A stretch of DNA of 64,000 bases from Leptolyngbya sp. KIOST-1 (GCF_000763385.1 NZ_JQFA01000002.1:2604001-2668000), one strand, 5' to 3'. Counted from the stretch's first letter, positions 8,988 through 18,018 are shown. Numbers and translations: made by a program. Notes: generated from the letters alone by a model not told the origin.

Positions 8988-10166
8988 TTAGCGCTCCTTG
9001 AACTGGACTGTGCGGTTGAGCTGGTTCATAACCAGGGTGATGATCAGGCAGAGCACCAGGTAGGTCGCCATAATCACCAGGAAAACTTCCACCGGACGGC
9101 CCGTCTGGTTATAGGTGGTGGTGGCGACGGAGTACATCTCCGGAAAGGCGATCGCAAAGGCCAGACTGGTGTTTTTCGTCAGGTTCATAAACTCGCTGTT
9201 GAGCGGCGGAATGATCACCCGCAGCGCCTGGGGAAACACCACCAGCCGCATCACAATCCCCGCATGCAGACCCAGGGACCGGGCTGCCTCCCACTGCCCC
9301 TTAGACACCGACTGAATCCCCGCCCGCACAATTTCCGCCACAAAGGCGGAGGTGTAGAACACCAGGGCCGTCAGCGCCGCCGCGTACTCCCGCGTCAGCC
9401 GCAGCCCACCGGTTACACCGCCGGCCTCCAGGGCCTCGGGGAAGGTCCAGCCCAGGCCAAAGACCATCAGCCCCATCCACGCCACGCCCAGCACAATCAG
9501 GCCAATCAACTGATTTCGCCCCCCAGTGCCGGTTTCAATCCGCAGTCTGGTGCGCCACTGCCACAGGTACAGGGCCGCGATCGCCGCCGCGATCGTTGCC
9601 CCAATGCCCAGCAGCGCCAGCCCCGCACTGCCCGCCCAGGGAATAAAAATCCCCCGGTTGTTCAAAATCATCAGCCCCGACACCCCCAGCTGGTCGACGG
9701 GGCGAGGCAGCATGCCAAAGATGGCGAAATACCAAAAAAACAGCTGGAGCAGCAGCGGCACATTGCGTACCAGCCCGACGTAGAGGCGGCTGAGTTTGTA
9801 CAGCAGCCAGTTTTTAGAAAAACTGGCCACCCCTGCCGCGGTTCCCAACACCGTAGTTAGAGCAATGCCCGCCGCCACCAGGCTGAGGGTATTGCTGAGG
9901 CCCACCAGCAGCGCCCGCCAGTAGGGGTCGTTGGGGCGATACTGAATCAGGCTTTCGCCAATGCTAAAACCAGCTGGGTTGCGCAAAAACGCAAACCCAA
10001 ATACCCGCCCCTGCTGAGTCAGGTTGCGGTTCAAGTTGCCTAGGAAAAAGCTCAGCAAGAGCAGCACGACGATCAGCGTAATCACCTGGAAGGCAATCTT
10101 CCAGAATCGCTCGTCCCGCAGCATCACCCTGAGGTTGAAGGGTGTACTGCCGCTGTTGTGGGCCAT
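8988..10166 (-). CDS. natG: Amino-acid ABC transporter permease (NatG/AapQ-like)
   Basis: A 392-residue permease partner of NatH. An N-terminal helix near residue 25 is followed by a long periplasmic segment (NRNLTQQGRVFGFAFLRNPAGFSIGE) that is typical of AapQ/BztB proteins. The EAA loop is EAARSLGLHAGIVMRLVVFP near residue 305. It is the first gene after the intra-operon hairpin and lies 310 bp downstream of natF. The ATG gives MAHNSGSTPFNLRVMLRDERFWK, a normal start for the family. Confidence 0.88.
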   Translation of the reverse strand: MAHNSGSTPFNLRVMLRDERFWKIAFQVITLIVVLLLLSFFLGNLNRNLTQQGRVFGFAFLRNPAGFSIGESLIQYRPNDPYWRALLVGLSNTLSLVAAGIALTTVLGTAAGVASFSKNWLLYKLSRLYVGLVRNVPLLLQLFFWYFAIFGMLPRPVDQLGVSGLMILNNRGIFIPWAGSAGLALLGIGATIAAAIAALYLWQWRTRLRIETGTGGRNQLIGLIVLGVAWMGLMVFGLGWTFPEALEAGGVTGGLRLTREYAAALTALVFYTSAFVAEIVRAGIQSVSKGQWEAARSLGLHAGIVMRLVVFPQALRVIIPPLNSEFMNLTKNTSLAFAIAFPEMYSVATTTYNQTGRPVEVFLVIMATYLVLCLIITLVMNQLNRTVQFKER

Positions 10167-10264
10167 CTATGTCACCTGCGGTTGAATCGGCTAAATCGGG
10201 CAAAAGCTGTATGCAAAATAATCCAGGAGGGATGTCAAGAAAAGTTCAATTTGTTACAAGGGTT

Positions 10265-10296
10265 TATAAAAAAGGCGCAGACTAGCTGCGCCTTTC
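10265..10296 (-). terminator. Hairpin with U-tract between natF and natG
   Basis: On the minus strand the arms AAAGGCGCAG and CTGCGCCTTT (10271-10280 and 10286-10295 on the plus strand) form a perfect 10-bp stem with a 5-nt loop, directly followed by a run of T. This is a classical intrinsic terminator located after natF and before natG. The rest of the 310-bp gap holds nothing else I can identify. Confidence 0.8.
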
Positions 10297-10476
10297 AAGC
10301 TCAAGGGATGTCATCAATATCGGGCCAACCCCTCTTGCCACCAACACACCAAGCCCAACCCAAACGCAGGGTTAGATCCGTGGCTGTTGGCGATTGAATG
10401 CTCAGGGGCTCAGGATGACAGCCCTCAGACGTGACCAGCTAAGACCAGAGGGTCCAGGTCACTCGTCGCCTGTGGC

Positions 10477-11535
10477 TTAGCGGAAGGGGGGAGAGTACAT
10501 CAGGCCACCGTCGGTCCAGAGGGCATTTTGGCCGCGCTCCAGGGCAAATTGGGAACCTGCCCCCAGGTTGCGATCAAAAATTTCACCGTAGTTGCCCACC
10601 TGGGTAATCACCTGCACCATAAAGTCGTTGGGCAGCCCCATATCGGTGCCCAGCGTCCCCTCCTGGCCCAGGAAACGAGCAATATCAGGATTCTCGGTGC
10701 CCTCGAAGGTGGCGATGTTGTCCGAGGTGATGTCGAACTCCTCAGCCTGCATCAGGCCGAAGGTGACCCACTTAACCACGTCGAACCAGGCGGAGTCGTT
10801 GTTGACGGTCACCGGGCCGAGGGGCTCCTTGGACATGGTGACTTCAAGCAGAACATGGTCATCGGGGTTGCTGAGGGTGCTGCGGCGGGCAATCAGCTGC
10901 GACTTGTCGGAGGTCATGCCCTCACAGCGGCCTTCGTCGTAGGCGGCGTAGGCTGCATCGGCATCCTGAAACACCACCGGCTCGAAGTTGACGTTGAGCT
11001 GGCGCATTTGGTCAGTCAGGTTGAGCTCGGTGGTGGTACCGGTCTCTACGCACACGGCCTGCCCTTCAAAGTCGGTCAGCTCGGTGATGCCGCTGTCGGT
11101 GCGCACCAACATACCCTGGCCATCAAAGAAGGTGGTAGGGGCGAACTCCAGACCCAGGCTGGTATCGCGGCTAATGGTCCAGGTGGTGTTGCGAGAGAGC
11201 ATGTCAACTTCGCCACCGGCCAGGGCGGTGAAGCGCTCGGTAGAATCCAGACGGCGATACTCTACCGCATCGGCATCGCCTAAAACGGCGGCGGCTACGG
11301 CCCGGCAGACATCGACATCCAGTCCGGAATAGGTGCCTGCCTCATCGACAAAGCTAAAACCAGGGATGCCACCATCAACGCCACAGATCAGCTGACCGCG
11401 GCTTGTAACAGTATCCAAACGGCTGCCTCCGGCAGGGGCCGCTCCCCCGCCACCGCCAGCGGTAGTTGTGGTGTCGCCACCGCAGGCGGCTATCGTTAGC
11501 CCCAGGGCGGCTGCTAATAAACCCCACTTACGCAT
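10477..11535 (-). CDS. natF: Amino-acid ABC transporter substrate-binding lipoprotein (NatF-like)
   Basis: A 352-residue periplasmic binding protein of the polar amino-acid family (AapJ/BztA type). The N-terminus MRKWGLLAAALGLTIAACGGD is a lipoprotein signal with lipobox IAAC, so the mature protein is anchored at Cys18. A Gly/Thr-rich linker follows, then the binding domain: GVDGGIPGFSFVDEAGTYSGLDVDVCRAVAA, DMLSRNTTWTISRD and the VCVETGTTTELNL hinge segment. It heads the natFGH-ATPase cluster. The terminator just after it would make this transcript more abundant than those of the permeases, as is common for binding proteins. Confidence 0.92.
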   Translation of the reverse strand: MRKWGLLAAALGLTIAACGGDTTTTAGGGGGAAPAGGSRLDTVTSRGQLICGVDGGIPGFSFVDEAGTYSGLDVDVCRAVAAAVLGDADAVEYRRLDSTERFTALAGGEVDMLSRNTTWTISRDTSLGLEFAPTTFFDGQGMLVRTDSGITELTDFEGQAVCVETGTTTELNLTDQMRQLNVNFEPVVFQDADAAYAAYDEGRCEGMTSDKSQLIARRSTLSNPDDHVLLEVTMSKEPLGPVTVNNDSAWFDVVKWVTFGLMQAEEFDITSDNIATFEGTENPDIARFLGQEGTLGTDMGLPNDFMVQVITQVGNYGEIFDRNLGAGSQFALERGQNALWTDGGLMYSPPFR

Positions 11536-11577
11536 GAATCAATCCTCACTCACAAGAAAAAAAACACTGCAAAATCT

Positions 11578-11601
11578 ACACTCTTTAGAAACCAAGAGTG
11601 T
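11578..11601 (-). promoter_or_regulatory. Small hairpin upstream of natF
   Basis: ACACTCTT (11578-11585) and AAGAGTGT (11594-11601) form a perfect 8-bp stem with an 8-nt loop, 43-66 bp before the natF start. It could be an operator or a leader hairpin; no NtcA consensus (GTA-N8-TAC) was seen nearby. Confidence 0.3.
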
Positions 11602-11794
11602 TGCACTTGCTTAACACTCCAACGGTTTGAGTTTTCATTTTGCATCAGAGATAACAATATAGCTGGAGGAGATTCAAAGTGGGGTAGCGCGATATCTATA
11701 TCTGGCAATAGCGAAACGTCCGTAGTTTTAAACCTTCGCCGTTAACCTGTCTGTGGATTAAGGGCTCCCTTGTTCTGGCCATCGATCTGTCAGG

Positions 11795-11966
11795 GCGCTA
11801 GGCGTTGACCTAAGGTTTAGTCAAACCTAAGTTTGTAGGTTGGGTGGCGCGCTAGCAGAACCCAGCAAGGCTGACTGCCATTGGGTTACGCTCTGCTTTA
11901 CCCAACTTACGGGAACCCTAACTTCTTAGCTTTGACGCTGCGTTAGGCGTTGACCTGAGGTTTAGT
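11795..11966. repeat. Palindromic interspersed repeat (family A, copy 1) with flanking direct repeats
   Basis: The core (11835-11910) begins GTAGGTTGGGT and ends ACCCAACTTAC, with further inner pairing, as in a widespread class of cyanobacterial palindromic repeats. It is flanked by a 27-bp direct repeat (11795-11821 and 11940-11966) with two mismatches and sharing the block TAGGCGTTGACCT. A second copy of the core lies at 53871-54126. No protein is encoded. The whole gap 11536-12207 otherwise contains only the natF leader. Confidence 0.75.
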
Positions 11967-12207
11967 GAGGCGTAGGAGGCAAACGTTTTAGAGGTATGAC
12001 AGTCTCTGAGTTACGTGCCTTTACACCCTAAAACCCAGCGAACTGTTACATTGCATGGGTCATAGCCATCCAAAACCGGGCAGACGACTGGAACCGCCTG
12101 GCATGATTAGCTAAGCGTTTCTGATCACTAAAAACCAAGTACCTGAGATCCGCAGCAACGGGATACATCTAGGCCGCCTATGCCGCAGAGTAAGTATTGG
12201 GCTGTAC

Positions 12208-12417
12208 CTAGCGCTCCTGGGCCAGGTCGCGGATAAGGGGGATTTTAGCGAGAATATAGCCGTGCAGCTGATCGGCTTCGGCCTGGTTAATGGACTGCTG
12301 CCCCGTGAACTGGTCTAACAGCCAGTGCACCAGGCTATGGTCATCTAGGGCCAGGAGATGACTGCTCTGCGACCGTTCTACCAAAGACCACAGGCGTCGT
12401 AGAAGCTGAGGGTTCAT
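12208..12417 (-). CDS. Conserved small cyanobacterial protein
   Basis: A 69-residue all-helical, soluble protein (MNPQLLRRLWSLVERSQSSH, then LLALDDHSLVHWLLDQF and a C-terminal IPLIRDLAQER). I recognise the pattern as a small protein found across cyanobacteria, but no function is known to me. It has no metal motif, no membrane segment and no signal peptide. It lies downstream of comF on the same strand, separated by 87 bp. Confidence 0.65.
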   Translation of the reverse strand: MNPQLLRRLWSLVERSQSSHLLALDDHSLVHWLLDQFTGQQSINQAEADQLHGYILAKIPLIRDLAQER

Positions 12418-12504
12418 AGCAGCTGTTAATAATTTCTTTAGATTTATACTAATGCACTTGCCCCGGGTTATGGCAGTGGCAAAGAATTATTAAGGTAGCC
12501 TCTG

Positions 12505-13269
12505 CTACTGGGTAGTCCCTGTGCCCTGGGATGGAGAGATGGTGGGGACAGCGCCCTGGGTTTCAGCGGCGATCGCGCGAGCCACCGTGCAGATGCCGGC
12601 TACCGCAATGCCACTGTTGCGCAGGGTTTGAGCGGCGGCCTGGGCCGTGGCTCCCGTGGTGAAAATATCGTCGAGCAGCCACACCGTAGTATTTCGTAGG
12701 GCACCGATTTGGGCTGGATCGACCGCAAAGGCCTGGGCTAAATTTTGGTGGCGGGCGGTGCGGTTCAGGCTGTGCTGGGCCTGGGTTGCCCGAATGCGCC
12801 GCAGCCCGTGGCTGTACAGGGGCAGCCGGGTGGTGCGGCAAAACCCCTGGGCCAGCAGATCGGCCTGGTTAAAGCCGCGCTGCTGCAGCTTGGCGGGATG
12901 GAGAGGAATAGGCACAATGGCCACGGAATGGGGCCGGGGGGTAGGCTGGTGGTCGCGCCAGGTCTGCCCCAGGGCAGCGCCCAAAACCCGCGCGATCTCC
13001 CGTTGACCGCTGTACTTGAGGCTGCCGATCGCCTGGCGGAGGCTGCCTTCGTAGTGCCCCCAGTTCAGGATTGTCAGGTCATTCCAGCGGCGATCGCAGG
13101 GAATTGTCGTCTGACACTGCCGCACCTGGCGATCGCAGCTGGGGCAGAGCACCGCCGGGGTCGAACGCTGACACAGCGGGCAGGGGCTGGCCAGAAATAG
13201 GCTCAATAGCTGCTGTTTACCTTGACTCAACCAGGTTGACGTGGACGAAAATGGCGTCTGCTTCTGCAT
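12505..13269 (-). CDS. comF: ComF-family phosphoribosyltransferase-like protein
   Basis: A 254-residue ComF homologue. The N-terminal double zinc finger is CPLCQRSTPAVLCPSC (about residues 30-45), and the C-terminal phosphoribosyltransferase domain has the PRPP loop VWLLDDIFTTGATAQAA near residue 205. In naturally competent bacteria ComF is needed for uptake of transforming DNA; in others its role is not settled. The 395-bp region upstream, before the PEP-synthase-like gene, holds no credible gene, only the presumed divergent promoters. Confidence 0.85.
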   Translation of the reverse strand: MQKQTPFSSTSTWLSQGKQQLLSLFLASPCPLCQRSTPAVLCPSCDRQVRQCQTTIPCDRRWNDLTILNWGHYEGSLRQAIGSLKYSGQREIARVLGAALGQTWRDHQPTPRPHSVAIVPIPLHPAKLQQRGFNQADLLAQGFCRTTRLPLYSHGLRRIRATQAQHSLNRTARHQNLAQAFAVDPAQIGALRNTTVWLLDDIFTTGATAQAAAQTLRNSGIAVAGICTVARAIAAETQGAVPTISPSQGTGTTQ

Positions 13270-13663
13270 AGAGAATTACCCTGATGGTGTGGGGCAGGGC
13301 TGGGATTGGCACTGCCAAATCCATTGTCAAAGCGGGCTGGCGACCGTGGCGAGGGTAAAAATAACCAAGCTTTGTTTGAGTTGGGTCCGATTGTGGACCT
13401 TTGGACGGGTGTTTGGGGTGAGGCGGACGGGTGAGGCGGTCGGTTAAGGCGATGGTCATCGCGTAGAATCAAAACTATAAGATGATGATTCTGCAAATGA
13501 CACTTTAAAGAAGACGCTCCTCGGCGATCGCCCCAGGGCACGGGGCCTCGACGGATGGAATGGGTGAGGGTTCTGGGGCGACTATAGGCCTTGATTAAAA
13601 TCCAATACGTTGGCCATCTCCCTCCGGCTGGTTTTTGGTGAGGGCTAGCCTTTTACCTCTGGT

Positions 13664-16036
13664 ATGACCTGGCTTCGACAACTGGATGACCTGGGCATAG
13701 CCGATCTGCGGGCGGTGGGTCAAAAAGCTTACTACCTGAGTTGCCTAAAGCAGCAGGGGCTGCCCGTCGCCCAGGGGCGGGTGCTGACGGCCGCTACCTG
13801 GCACCGCAGCCTGGAGCAACTAGCCGGGCTAGACCTGGCGGACGATCGCCTGGCCGCCGTTTGCCAGGGCGGCTATGCCGTCCTGCAGCAGTGCAGTCAG
13901 CGCTGGCAGCAGGCCATGGGGGCCACCCCAACCGCCCAGGCCGACTGGGCCGACTGGGCCAACTCCGCCCCAGAGCAGGACATGGTGGCCACCGCCTGGA
14001 TGCTGCGCTCGTCGCTGTGGGTCGATGGGCCGTCGGAGCGTTGGTCGGTTCCGCCCTCGCTGCTCGGCAGCGGGCTGTTGCCGGCCCAGGTGGAGGCCGA
14101 TTACGCCCTGCTGCCCCAGGTGCTGCCACAGTTCTGGAGCCAGGCGCTGACGGCCCGCTGCCTGGCGGTTTGGCAGCTGCACTGCGAGCGGCTCAGGGAC
14201 CTCAGCCTGGCCACGCTGATTATGCCGGTTTACCCAGCGATCGCCTCCGGCACCCTGACCCTTGAGCGGGGGCAGATCACCGTGACGGCGGTGGCCGGGC
14301 TGGGGTTTGCCCTCAGCCAGGGAGAGGCGCGGCCCGCCTGCTGCCGCACCAGCCGCAGCACCCTGGCTACGGCTACCTGGGAACCGGGGTTTCAGGAACG
14401 GGTTTACCAGCTGCTGCCGCCCTCTAAGTACCACCCCAATCCAGCGGCGACAGCCCAGCCCATTGCCCTCCTGGAGCGCGATTGCCCGGAGCTGCCCCCG
14501 CCTCTGAATACGGCTCAGCTGGCCCGCCTGGTGGGCCTGGCGGAGCAGGCCCAGGCGGCCCTCGGCAGGGGCGGAATCCGTTTGGAATGGCTGTTACACC
14601 CCGGCCCCAATCCCGCCCAGCCCGCCCTGGTGATCACCGAAGCAACTCCCTGGGGTGACCCCGCGCCAGTGACCCCTGCGCGGCCTCCGACCCCCTCGGC
14701 CCGCCCCAGCGCTCAGCCTCCCCTGCCCTCGGCCAGTACGGTGGTGCGCGGCATTGGTGCCGCGGGAGGGCGAATTCAGGGGGTGGCGGTGGTCGCTAAC
14801 CACCCCCAGGATCTGCCCGAGCCCCTGCCGGTGGGGGCCATCGTGGTGCTGCCCGACCTCCAGCCCGATGTCTTTATGCAGCTTGAGGCGGTGACGGGCA
14901 TTGTGACCGAGCGGGGCGGGGCCACCTGCCATGCGGCAATTTTGGCCCGGGAGGTGGGGATTCCAGCCGTGGTTGGGGCACCCCAGGCCACCCAGCTCTT
15001 GGAAACGGGCATGGTGCTCTGGCTGGACGGCGATCGCGGCGTGGTCTACGGGCTGACCGAGGAGGCCACCAACCACCAGCAGTTTGCAACCGCCCTGGCT
15101 CAGTTTCAAACCCTGGCTCCGCCCCTGGAGCTGTCGCCCCAGCACAGAGTGCGCTACCAGCACCTGCGCACCCAGGTGATGATCAACCTGAGCCAGACTC
15201 GGCAGTTGGACACCCTGCCCATGGACTACGCCCAGGGCATTGGTCTGCTGCGATCGGAGTGGCTGCTGCTGGAGGTGCTGGATGGACGTCACCCGTGGGA
15301 CTGGGTGAATCAGGGGCAGGAGGCCGAGCTGCAAAGCCGTCTGGTGCAGCAGCTGGAGCCGATCGCCCAGGCCCTGGGGCCTAAGCCCCTGCGCTACCGC
15401 AGTCTCGATCTGCGCTCCCACGAATGGCAGGCCCTGCAGGGCAGCCCATCGGTCGAGCCCAACCCAATGCTGGGGCTGCGCGGCACCCTCAGCTACGAAG
15501 TGGACGATCGCCTGTTTTTGGTGGAGCTAGGGGCTCTGGCCACGCTGCAGCGGGCCGGATACACCAATTTGCAGCTAATTTTGCCCTTCGTGCGCACCGT
15601 CGAAGAGGCGATCGCCTGTCGGCAGCGGGTTGAGCGCACGGGCCTGCTCGACGCTGAAGGCTTTGCCCTGTGGATTATGGCTGAGGTGCCCTCGGTGTTG
15701 TTTCTGCTGCCCGCCTACGCCCAGGCCGGAATTCAGGGCATTGCCATCGGCTCCAATGATTTAACCCAACTGCTGCTGGCCGTCGATCGCGACCAGCCCA
15801 CCATGGCTTCAGCCTACGACGAACGCCATCCCGTTGTGCGCCTGGCGATGGCTCACCTGGTGCAGGAGGCTCGCCGCTACGGCCTGATATGCTCTATCTG
15901 TGGACAGGCCCCGGTGCGCCATCCCGAGCTAATTGCAGATCTAGTCGACTGGGGAATTGACTCCATTTCGGTCGAAGCCGCCGCGCTGCCCTTTACCTTT
16001 GAAGCGGTGTGGCAGGCTGAGCAGGGGGAGCGGTAG
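13664..16036 (+). CDS. Phosphoenolpyruvate synthase-like protein
   Basis: A 790-residue protein with the three-part layout of PEP synthase (E. coli PpsA is 792). The N-terminal ATP-grasp-like region (residues 1-330) keeps the LRSS motif and 'ASGTL...AVAGLG', but is otherwise strongly diverged. The mobile phosphohistidine domain has TERGGATCHAAILARE with the catalytic His at residue 423. The C-terminal PEP/pyruvate barrel has LPFVRTVEEA, IAIGSNDLTQLLLAVDRDQ and the active-site Cys in ICGQAP. It probably interconverts pyruvate and PEP, but the N-terminal divergence means it could be a specialised paralog. It stands as a single gene. Confidence 0.8.
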   Translation: MTWLRQLDDLGIADLRAVGQKAYYLSCLKQQGLPVAQGRVLTAATWHRSLEQLAGLDLADDRLAAVCQGGYAVLQQCSQRWQQAMGATPTAQADWADWANSAPEQDMVATAWMLRSSLWVDGPSERWSVPPSLLGSGLLPAQVEADYALLPQVLPQFWSQALTARCLAVWQLHCERLRDLSLATLIMPVYPAIASGTLTLERGQITVTAVAGLGFALSQGEARPACCRTSRSTLATATWEPGFQERVYQLLPPSKYHPNPAATAQPIALLERDCPELPPPLNTAQLARLVGLAEQAQAALGRGGIRLEWLLHPGPNPAQPALVITEATPWGDPAPVTPARPPTPSARPSAQPPLPSASTVVRGIGAAGGRIQGVAVVANHPQDLPEPLPVGAIVVLPDLQPDVFMQLEAVTGIVTERGGATCHAAILAREVGIPAVVGAPQATQLLETGMVLWLDGDRGVVYGLTEEATNHQQFATALAQFQTLAPPLELSPQHRVRYQHLRTQVMINLSQTRQLDTLPMDYAQGIGLLRSEWLLLEVLDGRHPWDWVNQGQEAELQSRLVQQLEPIAQALGPKPLRYRSLDLRSHEWQALQGSPSVEPNPMLGLRGTLSYEVDDRLFLVELGALATLQRAGYTNLQLILPFVRTVEEAIACRQRVERTGLLDAEGFALWIMAEVPSVLFLLPAYAQAGIQGIAIGSNDLTQLLLAVDRDQPTMASAYDERHPVVRLAMAHLVQEARRYGLICSICGQAPVRHPELIADLVDWGIDSISVEAAALPFTFEAVWQAEQGER

Positions 16037-16129
16037 CAAGCCGCCTGCCCCCGCAAAGTCACCCCGGCATACACAGCGATCGCCGTTTGATGGCCGATAA
16101 TTAAGACGTTGTGCAGACAGTTAAGCCCT

Positions 16130-16594
16130 ATGTCTCTTCCTTCCAACCTGGCTACCCTAGACGGTGCGCCTCTGGCCCCCGAATCCCTGGCCAACAAAGT
16201 CATTTTGTTTGTAAATGTGGCCAGCAAGTGTGGTCTGACACCCCAGTACAGCGGTCTGGTAGACCTGGACAAAGCCTATGGCGATCGCGGCCTGATGATT
16301 GTAGGGGTGCCCTGCAACCAGTTCGGGCAGCAGGAACCCGGCAGCTCTGAAGAAATCAAAGACTTCACCAAAACCAAGTACGACGTCGATTTCACCCTGC
16401 TCGAAAAGCAGGATGTCAACGGTCCCAACCGCAGCCCGCTCTACCAGTTTTTGGTGGGGGAAGGCCCGGATATCACCTGGAACTTTGGCAAGTTTCTGGT
16501 CGGTCGCGACGGCAGCGTGGTCGCCCGCTTTGACCCCCAAACTCCGCCCAACGACCCCGAGCTGAAGGCGGCGATCGAGCAGGCCCTGGGCTAA
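16130..16594 (+). CDS. Glutathione peroxidase family protein
   Basis: A 154-residue thiol peroxidase of the glutathione peroxidase fold. The peroxidatic Cys is Cys34 in NVASKCGLTPQY (Cys, not selenocysteine). The catalytic Gln lies in VPCNQFGQQEPG and the Trp in WNFGKFLV. Non-seleno enzymes of this type in cyanobacteria often use NADPH or thioredoxin and reduce lipid hydroperoxides. The ATG at 16130 gives the standard N-terminus (MSLPSNLATLDG); an earlier in-frame TTG is unlikely. A repeat copy begins 17 bp after the stop. Confidence 0.92.
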   Translation: MSLPSNLATLDGAPLAPESLANKVILFVNVASKCGLTPQYSGLVDLDKAYGDRGLMIVGVPCNQFGQQEPGSSEEIKDFTKTKYDVDFTLLEKQDVNGPNRSPLYQFLVGEGPDITWNFGKFLVGRDGSVVARFDPQTPPNDPELKAAIEQALG

Positions 16595-16610
16595 GGGGTC
16601 AGCGGGTTTA

Positions 16611-16712
16611 GGGCGTGTCGTTAAGTCCGGTTAACAACCGTCTACTAACAGCCGTGCCACGCCCGACCCAAACAACAGGCGAGGGGCCGTCGCCTATAGT
16701 TCTTGGATTATA
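16611..16712. repeat. Interspersed repeat (family E, copy 1, right end missing)
   Basis: This segment starts GGGCGTGTCGTTAAG. It parallels the complete element at 55287-55413: GCCACGCCCGACCCAAA, ACAGGCGAGGGGCCGT and AGTTCTTGG match GCCACACCCGACCCAAA, ACAGGCTAGGGGCTGT and AATTTTTGG there. The right terminal inverted repeat is not visible, so this copy seems truncated. Confidence 0.6.
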
Positions 16713-16726
16713 TAGTTCTTGGATCA

Positions 16727-17800
16727 TTAAGAGTGAATGGATGACGCCCCTAGCACGTCGTGCAGCAGGTCCTGGTGCATGAGGGCGCGATCGACCCGCG
16801 ATTTGATTTGCTCTGGAGTCAAGGGGTCGCCGTTGGCGTAGACCTCCAGCCAGGCTTGGGTCACCTGCTCCGGGGTCTCTGGCCAGCGATGGGCCACCGC
16901 TCGGGGATTGAGATCAAAGCCCGGCAGATCAAGGTCGGTCATCAGCTGGCTGACCTTGGGGTCGTAGCTGAACCCAAAACAGCGGCAGCCCTCAGCCGCC
17001 GCCATGATCAGGGCGTGGAGCCGCATTCCCAGGGTCATCTCCACGCCGCGAAACAACCCCTTGAGCTGGTGGGGGTCGCTGAGGGTGTAGATGTGGCTGG
17101 GGCCGGGCAGACGGGGCTGAATATACTCGGCAATGGGCAGATCTTTGCCGGGCTGAAACGGCACCAGCAGCAGGCAGGTCCGGGTAGCCGATTGAAACGC
17201 GGCCAGGGCTTGAGTGAACTGGTCGAGGCGGCTTTCGGTAAGCCAGGGATGGGGACGCAGGGCCACGGCAACGCGGGGGGCGGGGAGATCCCACAGCCCC
17301 TCCACAGGGGCAGCCTCCAGGGCCCACACCGGATCGGGGGCCTGCATGCCCGGCACCTGCCAGCGGGCCAACCAGGCCGCCGAGCCATTGTCGCGCACGC
17401 TGACGGCGTCACAGCGGCCCAGCGTATAGCGCCCCAGCCCCTGACTGAGGGGATGGTTGAGCGGACCTATGCCCTGGCCCCAGGCCAGGGTCTTGAGCCC
17501 CAGCCACTGGGCCAGGGCCATCAGGCCGCCGTAGTAAATAGGATTTTGCAGGCTGGTGGCATCTTGCAGCAGGCTCCCCCCGCCCCAAATAAACACATCG
17601 GCCCCTCGCAACGCCCGCAGAACGGGCTTCAAGGCTTTGCGGGGCACCGCCTCCACCCCGTAGCGCTGGGCAGTTTCAGCCGGGTTGCCGGACAGCACCA
17701 CCGGAGTCACCCTGGGGGGCAGCATTTGCAGCAGGGTGGCCAGCAGCGCTTCGTCGCCGCCGTTGCCCATGCCGTAGTAGCCACACAAAACCGCTCGCAT
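16727..17800 (-). CDS. csaB: CsaB-type polysaccharide pyruvyl transferase
   Basis: A 357-residue polysaccharide pyruvyl transferase. CsaB adds a ketal-linked pyruvate to secondary cell-wall polysaccharide, creating the ligand for SLH-domain proteins. Features are YYGMGNGGDEALL near the N-terminus, GGGSLLQDATSLQNPIYY near residue 75, GQGIGPL near residue 110, and the C-terminal GMRLHALIMAAAEG with the conserved His. The length is normal. It fits with the SLH-domain protein encoded at 57.7 kb, but that link is inferred from the known pairing of these functions rather than from position. Confidence 0.9.
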   Translation of the reverse strand: MRAVLCGYYGMGNGGDEALLATLLQMLPPRVTPVVLSGNPAETAQRYGVEAVPRKALKPVLRALRGADVFIWGGGSLLQDATSLQNPIYYGGLMALAQWLGLKTLAWGQGIGPLNHPLSQGLGRYTLGRCDAVSVRDNGSAAWLARWQVPGMQAPDPVWALEAAPVEGLWDLPAPRVAVALRPHPWLTESRLDQFTQALAAFQSATRTCLLLVPFQPGKDLPIAEYIQPRLPGPSHIYTLSDPHQLKGLFRGVEMTLGMRLHALIMAAAEGCRCFGFSYDPKVSQLMTDLDLPGFDLNPRAVAHRWPETPEQVTQAWLEVYANGDPLTPEQIKSRVDRALMHQDLLHDVLGASSIHS

Positions 17801-17847
17801 GTCTCCTGCCCCCGATCAACCCGCTGATATTGCCATCGCCAGAACTG

Positions 17848-17950
17848 TTAGGACAATCTGTAACCGCGTGGGGCGATGGCTATACGCCATTGCGCTGCCC
17901 CAGTTCTGGCGAGCAACAGGGGCAGATGTCCTAAGCGCAATGGCCATCGC
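17848..17950 (+). repeat. Palindromic interspersed repeat (family B, copy 1)
   Basis: The core 17873-17950 runs from GCGATGGCTATACGCCATTG to GCAATGGCCATCGC, so the ends are inverted repeats. The interior carries CCAGTTCTGGC, AGCAACAGGGGCAGATG and TCCTAAGC. An upstream TTAGGACA (from about 17848) pairs with the inner TGTCCTAA. Other copies lie at 44079-44194 and, inverted, at 46244-46318. The unit is about 80-115 bp and non-coding. Confidence 0.75.
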
Positions 17951-18018
17951 GATAAAACCGCTATACGCCGTTGCCCCGACCTCTCTACAATAGAGGCTGT
18001 TGTCACGCTCTGAACCCC

